This document shows, piece after piece, positions 48,434 to 57,081 of a DNA stretch of 64,000 nucleotides. Below the pieces are notes generated by a model that saw only the letters and a program-made list of their open reading frames with translations, did not search any database and was not told where the DNA came from. Position 1 is the first letter of the stretch. Every line of letters begins with the position of its first letter. The position numbers and the translations under genes are program-made. This DNA is from Lysobacteraceae bacterium (GTDB lineage: Bacteria > Pseudomonadota > Gammaproteobacteria > Xanthomonadales > Rhodanobacteraceae): positions 43,266 to 107,265 of the forward strand of contig JAGWNA010000004.1 of assembly GCA_028871555.1 (NCBI GenBank), written 5' to 3'.

Positions 48434-49947
48434 GGGCGGGACTCCTCCGGCACCTTCGGATAGGGAAACAGCTTCTCCAGCGGAATCGACAGGCCGTCGT
48501 CGCCGACCACGCGACAGTGGCTTCGGTCGAGCTGGCGCGGATCCTCCACGCCGCAGCTGTGGGCGATGATGCCGACCTCGTGCATCACATTCCTTGCGTA
48601 GTGGTACACCTTCTCGCTCTTGTCGGCGACCACCAGCCCGCGCTGCAGCTTGGGGTTTTGCGTGGTGATGCCGGTGGGACAGGTGTTGCGGTTGCACTGC
48701 AGCGACTGGATGCAGCCCAGCGCCAGCATGAAGCCGCGCGCGGAATTGACGAAATCGGCGCCGACAGACAGCGCCCACGCCACGTCGTAGGCGGTGATGC
48801 ACTTGCCCGAGCAGATCACCCTGATGCGCTGGCGCAGGCGGTGGGTCATCAGTGTATTGACCAGCTCGGGCAATGCCTCGTGCAGCGGCAATCCGACGCC
48901 TTCCATCAGCGTCTGCGGCGCCGCGCCGGTGCCGCCCTCGGAGCCGTCGACGATGATGAAATCCGGCGCGCTTTCGATGCCGCGCCGGTGTACTTCGTCG
49001 CACAGCTGATCGATCCACGCCATGCTGCCGAACACGGCCTTGAAGCCGACCGGCTTGCCGGTGAGATCGCGGATGTGCGCAATGGCGTCCAGCAGCTCGC
49101 GCACATTGCCGATGTCCAGATGCCGGTTCGGGCTCTGCGAATCCTGCCCCACCGGAATGCCCCTGATCGCCGCGATCTCCGCCGTCACCTTGGCTGCCGG
49201 CAGCAATCCGCCCATGCCGGGCTTGGCGCCCTGGCCGAGCTTGATGCTCACCATCTTCACCTGCCGGTGCGCGCACACCGCCTTGAGCTTGTCGTCGTCG
49301 AGCCTGCCCTCGCTCGTGCGCACGCCGTACTTGGCCGTGCCGATCTCGAACACGATGTCGCAGCCGCCCTCGAGGTGATACGGCGCCAGGCCGCCCTCGC
49401 CGGTGTCCAGCCAGATGCCCGCCTTCGCCGCCCCGTTGGACAGCGCACGCACCGCCGGTGCCGACAGCGCACCGAAACTCATCGCCGAGATGTTGAAGAA
49501 CGCGGCGTGATCGTACGGCTCGCGCGCATAGGGGCCGATACGCAACGGTTTCGGCTTTACATGATGGTCGCCCAGCGCCGGAAACGCGGCATTGACGAAG
49601 AACGGCACCCCCTCGCCGCGCAGATCGCGGGTGGAACCGAAGGCGTTGGTGTTTTCCGCGTTCTTGGCGGCGCGATACACCCATACGCGCTCGGCCCGGT
49701 TGAACGGCAGCTCCTCGCGATCGCTGGCGAACAGGTATTGCCGGAAAAACTCGCCCAGGCGCAGAAAGCCATAGCGGAAATGACCGACCACCGGAAAATT
49801 GCGCAACACCGAATTGGCCGTCTGATTGCGATCGGCCACCCAGGTGACCAGCACCAGCACCGCCACCAGTGCCAGCAACAGCACAAAGGCGGCGGCGAAC
49901 AGCTCCACCAGCACCACCAGCCAATGTGCGAAACCCGTCGATTGCAT
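48430..49947 (-). CDS. FMN-binding glutamate-synthase-family protein
   Basis: The 505-residue protein has an N-terminal TM helix (about 8-35) and a glutamate-synthase-like FMN barrel (about 100-480): FFNISAMSFGALSAPAVRAL, KLGQGAKPGMGG, VDGSEGGTGAAP, and an Fe-S-like CIQSLQCNRNTCPTG. No amidotransferase domain is present, so it is not GltB; related membrane-anchored proteins have no firm function. GAGGAGGCATCG precedes the ATG. Its stop lies in REP element B. Confidence 0.88.
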   Translation of the reverse strand: MQSTGFAHWLVVLVELFAAAFVLLLALVAVLVLVTWVADRNQTANSVLRNFPVVGHFRYGFLRLGEFFRQYLFASDREELPFNRAERVWVYRAAKNAENTNAFGSTRDLRGEGVPFFVNAAFPALGDHHVKPKPLRIGPYAREPYDHAAFFNISAMSFGALSAPAVRALSNGAAKAGIWLDTGEGGLAPYHLEGGCDIVFEIGTAKYGVRTSEGRLDDDKLKAVCAHRQVKMVSIKLGQGAKPGMGGLLPAAKVTAEIAAIRGIPVGQDSQSPNRHLDIGNVRELLDAIAHIRDLTGKPVGFKAVFGSMAWIDQLCDEVHRRGIESAPDFIIVDGSEGGTGAAPQTLMEGVGLPLHEALPELVNTLMTHRLRQRIRVICSGKCITAYDVAWALSVGADFVNSARGFMLALGCIQSLQCNRNTCPTGITTQNPKLQRGLVVADKSEKVYHYARNVMHEVGIIAHSCGVEDPRQLDRSHCRVVGDDGLSIPLEKLFPYPKVPEESRP

Positions 49948-50009
49948 CGATGCCTCCTCGCGTCGCGTGTCCCGGATGAAACCCTGGCCCGACTATCGCA
50001 GACCCCGGC

Positions 50010-51191
50010 TCAAAGCTCCACGCGCAGCCGACCCGCAGCGCGCATCGCCCTGGCCCTGGCCGCCTCGATGTTTTCATCGCGCGCCAGCGTGACGGCCATG
50101 CGCCGGCGGCCTTTCACCGCCGGCTTGCCGAAGATGCGCAGTTGCGTATCCGGCTCGGCCAGTGCCTCGGCCACGTTGAAATAGCGCGGCGCCACGCCGT
50201 CGCCCTCCACCAGCACGGCGCACGATGCCGACGGCCCGTGCTGGCGGATCAGCGGGATCGGCAGGCCGAGGATCGCCCGCGCATGCAGGGCGAATTCCGA
50301 CAGGTCCTGCGAGATGAGGGTAACCAGACCGGTGTCGTGCGGACGCGGGCTGACTTCGGAGAAGATCACCGCATCGCCCTTGACGAAGAACTCCACGCCG
50401 AACACGCCCCAGCCGCCCAGCGCGCCGGTGATCGCGGCCGCCTGGCGCCGGGCTTCGGCCAGCGCCGCCTCGCTCATCGGCTGCGGCTGCCAGGATTCGC
50501 GATAGTCGCCGTCTTCCTGACGATGGCCGATCGGCGCGCAGAAACTTGCGCCATCGACGTGGCGCACCGTCAGCAGGGTGATCTCGTAGTCGAAATCCAC
50601 GAAGCCCTCGACGATCACCCGGCCCTTGCCGGCACGCCCGCCGGATTGCGCGTAGTCCCATGCCGGCCGCAGCTGCTCCTCGCGCTGCACCACGCTCTGG
50701 CCCTTGCCCGACGAGCTCATCACCGGCTTGATCACGAACGGCAGGCCGATCGCGGCGACGGCCTCGCGATAATCCGACTCGTCATCGCAGAACCGGTACG
50801 GCGAGGTGGGCAGTTGCAGTTCTTCGGCGGCGAGACGGCGGATGCCTTCGCGGTTCATGGTCAGCCACGCCGCGCGCGCGGTGGGGATCACCCGCAAGCC
50901 GGCTTCCTCCATTTCGACCAGGGTGGGCGTGTGGATCGCCTCGATCTCCGGCACCACCAGATCGGGCCGCTCGGCCTCGATCACCGCGCGCAGCGCGGCG
51001 CCGTCGAGCATGTCGATCACGTGGCTGCGATGGGCCACCTGCATCGCCGGCGCATTCGCATAGCGATCCACCGCGATCACTTCCACCGCATAGCGCTGCA
51101 GCTCGATCGCGACCTCCTTGCCCAGCTCGCCGGCGCCCAGCAGCAGGACCCGCAGCGCGTGATCGGAATGAGGCGTACCAAACGGCTTCAT
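50010..51191 (-). CDS. purT: Formate-dependent GAR transformylase
   Basis: The 393-residue ATP-grasp enzyme has [17 protein letters not shown] at the N-end, [14 protein letters not shown] and [19 protein letters not shown]. It makes formyl-GAR from GAR, formate and ATP in purine synthesis. The start MKPFGTPH has GGAGAA upstream. It is a monocistronic unit. Confidence 0.95.
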   Translation of the reverse strand: MKPFGTPHSDHALRVLLLGAGELGKEVAIELQRYAVEVIAVDRYANAPAMQVAHRSHVIDMLDGAALRAVIEAERPDLVVPEIEAIHTPTLVEMEEAGLRVIPTARAAWLTMNREGIRRLAAEELQLPTSPYRFCDDESDYREAVAAIGLPFVIKPVMSSSGKGQSVVQREEQLRPAWDYAQSGGRAGKGRVIVEGFVDFDYEITLLTVRHVDGASFCAPIGHRQEDGDYRESWQPQPMSEAALAEARRQAAAITGALGGWGVFGVEFFVKGDAVIFSEVSPRPHDTGLVTLISQDLSEFALHARAILGLPIPLIRQHGPSASCAVLVEGDGVAPRYFNVAEALAEPDTQLRIFGKPAVKGRRRMAVTLARDENIEAARARAMRAAGRLRVEL

Positions 51192-51298
51192 CGGATTCTC
51201 CGGGCAAAGCGGCATTGTAAACGCGCCGCGCCGATGTGCCGGCGGACCCGTGTCGCTGCGGCCAGGCTCACCAACAGCTCTGTCCATGGCACTTGTGC

Positions 51299-51317
51299 TT
51301 GATATCTTATTGATATC
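51299..51317 (+). promoter_or_regulatory. Direct repeat TTGATATC in the SPFH operon promoter
   Basis: TTGATATC occurs at 51299-51306 and 51310-51317, an 11-bp (one helical turn) period; each GATATC is itself palindromic. It lies 29 bases before the SPFH ATG, so a regulator bound here would act at the promoter or leader. Confidence 0.45.
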
Positions 51318-51345
51318 TACTTTCCACTCTTGCGGGAGAACTGAA

Positions 51346-52215
51346 ATGAACGAACACAGGGGGTTTTCGGTCGCCGGCATTCCTTTCATCGGCGTGTGCC
51401 TGGTGCTGCTGGCCATCGGCATCACCTCGCTGCTGCGCTCCGCGCCGGAGCAGGACATGGCCGGCATGATCGCCGGCGTCGGCGTGCTCGCCATCACCAG
51501 CTTCATGCTGAAAGGCTTTTTCCAGGTCGCGCCCAACGAAGGCCAGGTCCTGCAGCTGTTCGGCAAATACGCCGGCACCGTGCGCGAAGAGGGGCTGCGC
51601 TGGACCAATCCGTTCTTCAGCCGGCAGCGCATCTCGCTGCGCGTGCGCAACTTCGAGAGCGGCAAGCTGAAGGTCAACGACAGCGACGGCAACCCGATCG
51701 AGATCGCGGCCGTGGTGGTGTGGCAGGTGCTCGATACCGCCGAGGCGGTATTCTGCGTGGACGACTACGAGAACTACGTGCATATCCAGAGCGAGTCGGC
51801 GCTGCGGCAGATGGCGCAGAGCTACCCTTACGATGCCCACGAAGACGGCAAGCCGGCGTTGCGCAGCCACGGCGACGTGATCAACTCGCACCTGCGCGAC
51901 GAGATCCAGACCCGCCTGGGCAAGGCCGGCGTGGAAGTGATCGAGGCGCGCATCAGCCACCTCGCCTACGCCCAGGAAATCGCCCAGGCGATGCTGCAGC
52001 GGCAGCAGGCCGATGCGATCATCGCCGCGCGCACGAAGATCGTCGAGGGTGCGGTCGGCATGGTCGAGATGGCGCTGGACCAGCTCGGCCAGCGCGGCGT
52101 GGTGCAACTCGACGAAGAGCGCAAGGCATCGATGGTCAGCAACCTGCTGGTGGTGCTGTGCAGCGAGCGCGGCACCCAGGCGGTGGTGAACACCGGCACG
52201 CTGTACAACGGTTGA
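51346..52215 (+). CDS. SPFH domain membrane protein (stomatin-like)
   Basis: The 289-residue protein has two N-terminal TM segments (about 8-28 and 38-58), then a Band-7 domain ([59 protein letters not shown]). It starts an operon with a small membrane protein and a ribbon-helix-helix protein. GGGAGAA precedes the ATG. Its function is unknown; SPFH proteins form membrane scaffolds. Confidence 0.85.
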   Translation: MNEHRGFSVAGIPFIGVCLVLLAIGITSLLRSAPEQDMAGMIAGVGVLAITSFMLKGFFQVAPNEGQVLQLFGKYAGTVREEGLRWTNPFFSRQRISLRVRNFESGKLKVNDSDGNPIEIAAVVVWQVLDTAEAVFCVDDYENYVHIQSESALRQMAQSYPYDAHEDGKPALRSHGDVINSHLRDEIQTRLGKAGVEVIEARISHLAYAQEIAQAMLQRQQADAIIAARTKIVEGAVGMVEMALDQLGQRGVVQLDEERKASMVSNLLVVLCSERGTQAVVNTGTLYNG

Positions 52216-52224
52216 TGGCACGCC

Positions 52225-52584
52225 ATGACCGCGCAACTGAGCTCGTTGCTGTCGCTGCTGACGGTGGCCGCGCTCCTGGTGGTGCTCGGCATGCTGATCC
52301 GTCGACGCGGCCCGCAAGGCTTCGTGCACGGCCTGGGCGACTGGAGCCGGCTCGCGCCCCGCACCCGTCGACGCACCGGCCAGGTCATCGGCAACGTGAT
52401 GTTCGCCATGGCCGCGCTGATCGCCGGTTTTGCCGGTTACAGCCGCCTCGTGGCCGGCGATGCGCGACGCGTCGGGGCGGCCGGCCTGCTGCTCACGATC
52501 GGCATCAGCGGACTCGCCCTCGGCCTGGTCGGGTATCTGCGGCGCGTGCAGAAATCAGCCGACCGGGACAAGCATGGCCGCTGA
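52225..52584 (+). CDS. Small membrane protein of the SPFH operon
   Basis: The 119-residue protein has three TM segments (about 5-24, 56-75, 84-105). It starts nine bases after the SPFH stop and overlaps the next gene by 11 bases. I do not recognise a family; position implies a link with the SPFH protein. Confidence 0.65.
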   Translation: MTAQLSSLLSLLTVAALLVVLGMLIRRRGPQGFVHGLGDWSRLAPRTRRRTGQVIGNVMFAMAALIAGFAGYSRLVAGDARRVGAAGLLLTIGISGLALGLVGYLRRVQKSADRDKHGR

Positions 52585-52765
52585 GAAGAAAGCCTATCCG
52601 CTGCGCATCAGCGCCACCGTGCTGGAGGCGATGCAGCGCTGGTCCGACGACGAACTGCGCAGCGTCAACGCACAGATCGAATACGTGCTGCGCGAAGCGC
52701 TGCGCAAGGCCGGGCGGCTGAAGCCCGGCAAGAATGAAACCGCAACCGATGACCACAACCGTTGA
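52574..52765 (+). CDS. Arc-type ribbon-helix-helix protein
   Basis: The 63-residue protein [20 protein letters not shown] then [19 protein letters not shown] fits the beta-alpha-alpha fold of Arc/MetJ regulators (short strand PLRIS, then two helices). It could autoregulate the operon, for example through the TTGATATC repeats. Overlap with the upstream gene supports co-transcription. Confidence 0.75.
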   Translation: MAAEKKAYPLRISATVLEAMQRWSDDELRSVNAQIEYVLREALRKAGRLKPGKNETATDDHNR

Positions 52766-52784
52766 TTCCACCCGGGAGAATGAC

Positions 52785-53168
52785 ATGTTCAAGCTCGTCT
52801 TCGCCACCTGCATCGCGCTCGCCCTCGGCCCGGCGATCGGCGTGGCACACGCCGCCAGCGCCGACTGCCCGACGCTATCGAGCAGACTGCTCGACCATCT
52901 GGACAAGGGCGACTTCACCGGCGCCACCGCCGACTTCGATGACCGCATGAAGAGCGGACTCAGTGCCGATGCCCTGGCCGGAGTCTGGCAGTCCTTGCCG
53001 CAAAAGTTCGGTGCGCGCGGGATGCGCGAACCAGCACGCGCCAGTGCGGCAAACGGCTATGCCGTGGTGGTCACGCCAATGCACTACGGCAGCAAACTGA
53101 TCGATGCCGAGGTGGCCTGCAGCGCCGACGGCAGGATCGCGGGTTTCTACATCAAGCCGCTTCGCTGA
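52785..53168 (+). CDS. Exported DUF3887-like protein
   Basis: The 127-residue product has a signal peptide (cleavage near AHA-AS) and two Cys (CPTLSSRLL, EVACSADG). The pattern DFTGATADFDDRMKSGLSAD then GVWQSLPQKFGA fits DUF3887, a domain in exported proteins and hydrolase leaders. GGGAGAA precedes the ATG. Function unknown. Confidence 0.75.
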   Translation: MFKLVFATCIALALGPAIGVAHAASADCPTLSSRLLDHLDKGDFTGATADFDDRMKSGLSADALAGVWQSLPQKFGARGMREPARASAANGYAVVVTPMHYGSKLIDAEVACSADGRIAGFYIKPLR

Positions 53169-53171
53169 GCC

Positions 53172-53951
53172 GTGCCCACAGCCAATCCATTGCAACGCGG
53201 ACCTCATTTGAAACTGGCCGCGCTGCTCGGCATGGCCGGCATGTTGTCCACGATGGCATTGCTGCCCTATCTGGTCGCGTTGATGCCGCTGAAATTTGCG
53301 GCCTCGCGCGCCCCGATGTGGGCAGTGCTGTCGGCACAGGTGGCACAGGCCGGACTGTTGTGCTGGCTGCTCGGATGGCTGGGCCTGTTTCTCGGCGCAC
53401 AGCATGGACTGGACGCGCCATGGCTGCGTGCCTGGGTCTATCGCCGGCCGCGCAACCCGACGCTGCACGCGCACTGGCGGCTGGCCGCCATGCTCGGCAT
53501 GCTGGTCGGGTTGCTGGTTGCCGGCATGAGCCTGCTCGGATCGCCGATGCATTCCGGCGGCATGGCGGGGGCGATCGACGCGGCCTGGCGCGGCGCCCTG
53601 GCTTCGTTCTACGGCGGCATCGTCGAGGAAGTGGAGTGCCGGTTGCTGCTGGTCAGCCTGTTCGTGTGGCTGCTGGCCCGGCTCAACCGGCATCAGGCCC
53701 GGCCGTGGATGTTCATGCTGGCGATCGCGCTGGCCGCGTTGCTGTTCGGCGCGGCCCACCTGCCGGCGGCATTCGCCATCGGCATGGCGCATACGCCGAT
53801 ATTGATCGGACGGATCGTGCTGTTGAATGCACTGGTCGGACTGGCAACCGGCACGCTGTTCTGGAAATACGGGCTGGAGCACGCGATGTTGGCGCACTTC
53901 TGCGCCGACCTGGTGCTGCACGTGGCATTGCCGCTGGCAGGCGGGTTCTGA
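53172..53951 (+). CDS. CPBP-family intramembrane metalloprotease
   Basis: The 259-residue protein has seven or eight TM helices with the CPBP (Abi/CAAX) motifs EExxxR (VEEVECR), FxxxH (FGAAH) and a later H in AHFCADL. Relatives cleave membrane peptides, some modify prenylated or bacteriocin-linked proteins. It starts with GTG three bases after the previous stop, so it is in the same transcript. Confidence 0.82.
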   Translation: MPTANPLQRGPHLKLAALLGMAGMLSTMALLPYLVALMPLKFAASRAPMWAVLSAQVAQAGLLCWLLGWLGLFLGAQHGLDAPWLRAWVYRRPRNPTLHAHWRLAAMLGMLVGLLVAGMSLLGSPMHSGGMAGAIDAAWRGALASFYGGIVEEVECRLLLVSLFVWLLARLNRHQARPWMFMLAIALAALLFGAAHLPAAFAIGMAHTPILIGRIVLLNALVGLATGTLFWKYGLEHAMLAHFCADLVLHVALPLAGGF

Positions 53952-53961
53952 TCCGGCCGGG

Positions 53962-54348
53962 TCAGGGCGAGCTCGAGGCGACCCATTGCAGCTGCGGCAA
54001 GGCGAGTTCGCCCAGCCTGCCGTCATCACCGATGACGAACAGGCGGCCATCGCGCTGCGCCAAGGCACGGGCGTCATTGAAGCCATGCGCGAGCGCAAGC
54101 CGACGCAGCGGGCGCCCGTCGGCAGCGTTGTAGACGGTCAGCAGGTCGGCCTTGCCGTCGGCGACCAGCAGCCAGTCGTGGCTGCCATCACGCCAATGCA
54201 CCAGGCTTTCGAATGCCGGCTTGGCCGGCACCGCGACTCGCGGCGGACGGGCCGGGCCGAAGCTGTCCAGTACGATCCACAGCAACGCGACCAGCATCAT
54301 CGAGACTGGCAACCACGGCGATGTCCGCAACGGCGCGGCGATCTTCAT
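53962..54348 (-). CDS. Membrane-anchored hypothetical protein
   Basis: The 128-residue protein has one N-terminal TM helix (about 12-30) and a small beta-rich exported part (WLLVADGKADLLTVYNAADG, LFVIGDDGRLGEL) that looks like two propeller-blade repeats. No family recognised. It ends 10 bases from the convergent protease gene. A start eight residues upstream (54372) is possible. Confidence 0.65.
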   Translation of the reverse strand: MKIAAPLRTSPWLPVSMMLVALLWIVLDSFGPARPPRVAVPAKPAFESLVHWRDGSHDWLLVADGKADLLTVYNAADGRPLRRLALAHGFNDARALAQRDGRLFVIGDDGRLGELALPQLQWVASSSP

Positions 54349-54399
54349 GTCCGCATGCTGACGCCGCGGCATGACAGGCGGATGACGCCGGCGCCGTTG

Positions 54400-54786
54400 T
54401 CAGCCGGTACGCGAACGCAGCGACCAACCCAGGGCGATCCAGCCGACGACGAACGCGAGGCCGCCAAACGGCGTGACGATCCCCGTCCAGTGCGGTGCGC
54501 CGAGGGCCAGCGCATACAGGCTGCCGCTGAACAGCACGATGCCGGCGGCGAATGCCCCAACCGCCAGGCGCCCGCTGCGGCCATGCCCCGCACCGACCGC
54601 AAGGGCCAGCGCCAGCGCATGCCATGCGTGATAGTTCACGGCGGTATGCCACAGCTCGCGGTGCGGCGCATCGAGCAGCCCGCGCAACGCATGCGCGCCG
54701 AACGCGCCCAGCAGCACCGCGCTGGCGCCTGCCACTGCGACCAGCACGCCGGCACGCCTATTGAAGGTTTGTGGAGAAATGGCCAT
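54400..54786 (-). CDS. DUF423 (YgdD-like) membrane protein
   Basis: The 128-residue protein has four TM helices and the family pattern GAFGAHAL, WHTAVNYHAWHALALA, GIVLFSGSLYALAL and TPFGGLAFVVGW. Role unknown despite wide conservation. GAGGGAT precedes the ATG; the gene is divergent from the SCO gene. Confidence 0.9.
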   Translation of the reverse strand: MAISPQTFNRRAGVLVAVAGASAVLLGAFGAHALRGLLDAPHRELWHTAVNYHAWHALALALAVGAGHGRSGRLAVGAFAAGIVLFSGSLYALALGAPHWTGIVTPFGGLAFVVGWIALGWSLRSRTG

Positions 54787-54893
54787 ATCCCTCGCTCCGC
54801 AGCCCGGCCGACCAGAGTCCGACAGGCTCCCGACGAACCATGCGCCGTTGCCGGTGTCGTATGCTGAATCGGTTCGAACGCCCGGATTCTCGC

Positions 54894-55508
54894 ATGAAGT
54901 CTCGCTCCCCGTTGCGCCCTGCCCTGCTGTTGCTGCTTGTCCTCGGCCTGCTGCTGGGCGGCTGCCAGCGGGTCCAGCCGCTGCCCTTCCGGCTGACCAA
55001 TATCACCGGCCACATGCCCACGCTCGCATTCACGCTCACCGACGATCAGGGCAAGACGGTTTCCGCTGCCGACTATCGCGGCAAGGTCGTGCTGCTCTAT
55101 TTCGGCTACACCCATTGCCCGGATGTCTGCCCGCTGACCCTGGCGCACTTGCACGTGGTGATGCAGCGCCTGGGCAAGCTCGCCGACGGCGCGCGCATCC
55201 TGTTCGTCAGCGTCGACCCGGCCCGTGACACGCCGGCCGTGCTGCATGCCTATGTCAACGCATTCGACCCCCGCGCGGTCGGCCTGACCGGGCCGGCCAG
55301 CGACATCGAAGCCCTGGTCAAGCGCTACCGCGCCTCGTTCACCCGCGAGCCGTCCACCGGCGACGGCAACTACGAGGTCAGCCACAGCTCGGCCATCTAT
55401 GTTTTCGACCGCGACGGCAACCCGCGCGTACTGGCCACGCCGGCCGACTCGCAGGATGAGCTCGTGCACGATCTGCATCTGCTGCTGGACACGGCAGTCG
55501 CGCCATGA
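54894..55508 (+). CDS. SCO1/SenC copper chaperone for cytochrome oxidase
   Basis: The 204-residue lipoprotein (lipobox LGGC, Cys24) has a thioredoxin fold with the copper/redox motif C75-PDV-C79 (HCPDVCP) and the ligand H164 (YEVSHSS). It delivers copper to the CuA centre of cytochrome c oxidase or keeps it reduced. It overlaps the PCuAC gene by ATGA, and a CtaG gene lies just beyond. Confidence 0.93.
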   Translation: MKSRSPLRPALLLLLVLGLLLGGCQRVQPLPFRLTNITGHMPTLAFTLTDDQGKTVSAADYRGKVVLLYFGYTHCPDVCPLTLAHLHVVMQRLGKLADGARILFVSVDPARDTPAVLHAYVNAFDPRAVGLTGPASDIEALVKRYRASFTREPSTGDGNYEVSHSSAIYVFDRDGNPRVLATPADSQDELVHDLHLLLDTAVAP

Positions 55509-55960
55509 AACCACGTTCGATGACACTGTTGCTCGCCGCCGGCCTGCTGCTGGCCGGCGGGGCGCATGCCACGGCCGCCGGCCACATCCATGCCAGTCAC
55601 GCGTGGATCCGCGTGCTGCCCGGCGACCTTCCCGCCGGCGCCTATGTGACGCTGGAGAACGGCAGCGATCGGGCGATCTCGCTCAGCGGCGCCAGCAGCC
55701 CGGCATATGCCGAAGTGATGCTGCACCACAGCTCCACCACCGGCGGCATGAGCCGCATGACGATGGTCGATGCGCTGGAGATCCCGGCGCATGGCAAGGC
55801 CGTGCTGGCCCCGGCGGGTTACCACCTGATGTTGATGCAGGCCCACAAGCCGGTGAAACCCGGCGATACGATTGCGCTGCTTCTGAAGTTCACCGATGGC
55901 AGCACGCTGGCCGCCGATTTCATCGCACGCCCCGCCAATGCCCTGGATGACGGCCGGTAG
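55505..55960 (+). CDS. PCuAC periplasmic copper chaperone
   Basis: The 151-residue exported protein has a signal peptide (cleavage near GAHA-TAA) and the PCuAC Cu(I) set H/M-x10-M-x21-H-x-M (VMLHHSSTTGGMSRM, YHLMLMQ). It passes copper to SCO or CuA. Its TAG stop (55958-55960) is the TAG of the GTAG edge of REP element C, so the element fixes the C-terminus NALDDGR. Confidence 0.9.
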   Translation: MKPRSMTLLLAAGLLLAGGAHATAAGHIHASHAWIRVLPGDLPAGAYVTLENGSDRAISLSGASSPAYAEVMLHHSSTTGGMSRMTMVDALEIPAHGKAVLAPAGYHLMLMQAHKPVKPGDTIALLLKFTDGSTLAADFIARPANALDDGR

Positions 55961-56031
55961 GAGGCCGCTCGCGGGCGATGCTCTTGTCGGGGTGCCGGCG
56001 TAGAGCATTCGCCCACAGGGTGGGCTCCTAC
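55957..56031. repeat. Paired GTAG-type REP element, copy C (diverged)
   Basis: Edges GTAGGAGG...CTCCTAC enclose two inverted units; the inner palindromes are degraded (GGCCGCTCGCGGGCG and GCCCACAGGGTGGGC). The left GTAG supplies the stop codon of the PCuAC gene. Confidence 0.8.
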
Positions 56032-56051
56032 AGACGGGTTGCACGACGCCG

Positions 56052-56127
56052 GTAGGAGCGCACCCTGTGCGCGATGCCCTGGTCGGGGTGCCGGCGAAGA
56101 GCATTCGCCCACAGGATGGGCTCCTAC
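56052..56127. repeat. Paired GTAG-type REP element, copy D
   Basis: Edges GTAGGAGCGCACC and ATGGGCTCCTAC enclose two inverted units 20 bases after element C; the centres of C and D share CGGGGTGCCGGCG. The right CTAC holds, on the minus strand, the TAG stop of the CtaG-like gene. Confidence 0.85.
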
Positions 56128-56987
56128 GGGCCGGCGGCGGATGGCCTCGCGACCGGGCGCGGCGGCTGACGCCGTTCCAGGCGCCCCCTGCGCGACAGGT
56201 TCAGCCACAGGCGCAGCGCCATCAGGCCGCCGATGGTTTCGATCAATGCCGCCGGCACCCAGGTGATCAGACCGCCGATCAATTGCCCGGTCAGCACGTT
56301 GAAAGTGAACGCGCGACCGCAGATCTCGAAGATCGGATAGAGATCGGTTTTGGAAAACGTGACGATGGCACCGGCGAGGATCTGCGGCGACATGGTGATC
56401 ACCGGCGAAAGCACGCGCATGCCGGCAACCATCCGTCCCGGCGGATGCGGCCGGTGATCGAGTACCAGCGACCAGTAGGCGAACCCGCTGATCAGCATCG
56501 TCCAGTTCATGAACCGGTAGACGCGCCAGTCCAGCATGGCCATCGTCTGCAGCGGCGGTATCAGCCAGATCAGCACGAAGATCACGAACAGCAGCGTCGC
56601 CACGGTCGGATTGAGCAGAACGCCCATGATCAGCCGCCACGGCCACGATCGCCGCAGCGGCCGCAACACCCTTGCCCGCCAGGCCAGCGGCAGGCCCGCA
56701 CGCAGCGTGCCGGCCGGATACGCGACGACGATCAGCAGCGGCGCCAGATGGTGCAGCAGCAGTTGCTGCAGGCGGTGCACGAAGAACTCGTGCTCGGCGT
56801 AGTAATCGAGATAGGTATGCAGCGAGAGGTAGATGATCGCCATGCCGGCCCAGAACGCCAGCTGGCGGCCGAAATCCACCCGCAACCGGCGGCTGCCGCG
56901 CAGATACAGCACGCAGGCCAGCAGGAAGGTCGCGAGGAACACCCACGAAAACTCCCACGGCACGATCCATTTCAACAACGTCGCCAT
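56124..56987 (-). CDS. Cytochrome c oxidase assembly protein CtaG (caa3 type)
   Basis: The 287-residue protein has seven TM helices and the CtaG/DUF1404 features HEFFVHRLQQLLLHHLAPLL and FMNWTMLISGFAYWSLVLDH. It assists copper insertion into CuB of the oxidase. The start at MATLLKW was chosen over a longer frame by family alignment. The Pro/Arg-rich C-tail and its TAG stop abut REP element D. Confidence 0.85.
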   Translation of the reverse strand: MATLLKWIVPWEFSWVFLATFLLACVLYLRGSRRLRVDFGRQLAFWAGMAIIYLSLHTYLDYYAEHEFFVHRLQQLLLHHLAPLLIVVAYPAGTLRAGLPLAWRARVLRPLRRSWPWRLIMGVLLNPTVATLLFVIFVLIWLIPPLQTMAMLDWRVYRFMNWTMLISGFAYWSLVLDHRPHPPGRMVAGMRVLSPVITMSPQILAGAIVTFSKTDLYPIFEICGRAFTFNVLTGQLIGGLITWVPAALIETIGGLMALRLWLNLSRRGRLERRQPPRPVARPSAAGP

Positions 56988-57081
56988 CACTTCACTGCAC
57001 CCGCGACCGCGCCGGCGGCCGCCAGCAACCGCCAAGCATAGTGCGGCGCGGGCGCCCCGTGTAGCTGCAGTCCGCTACCCC

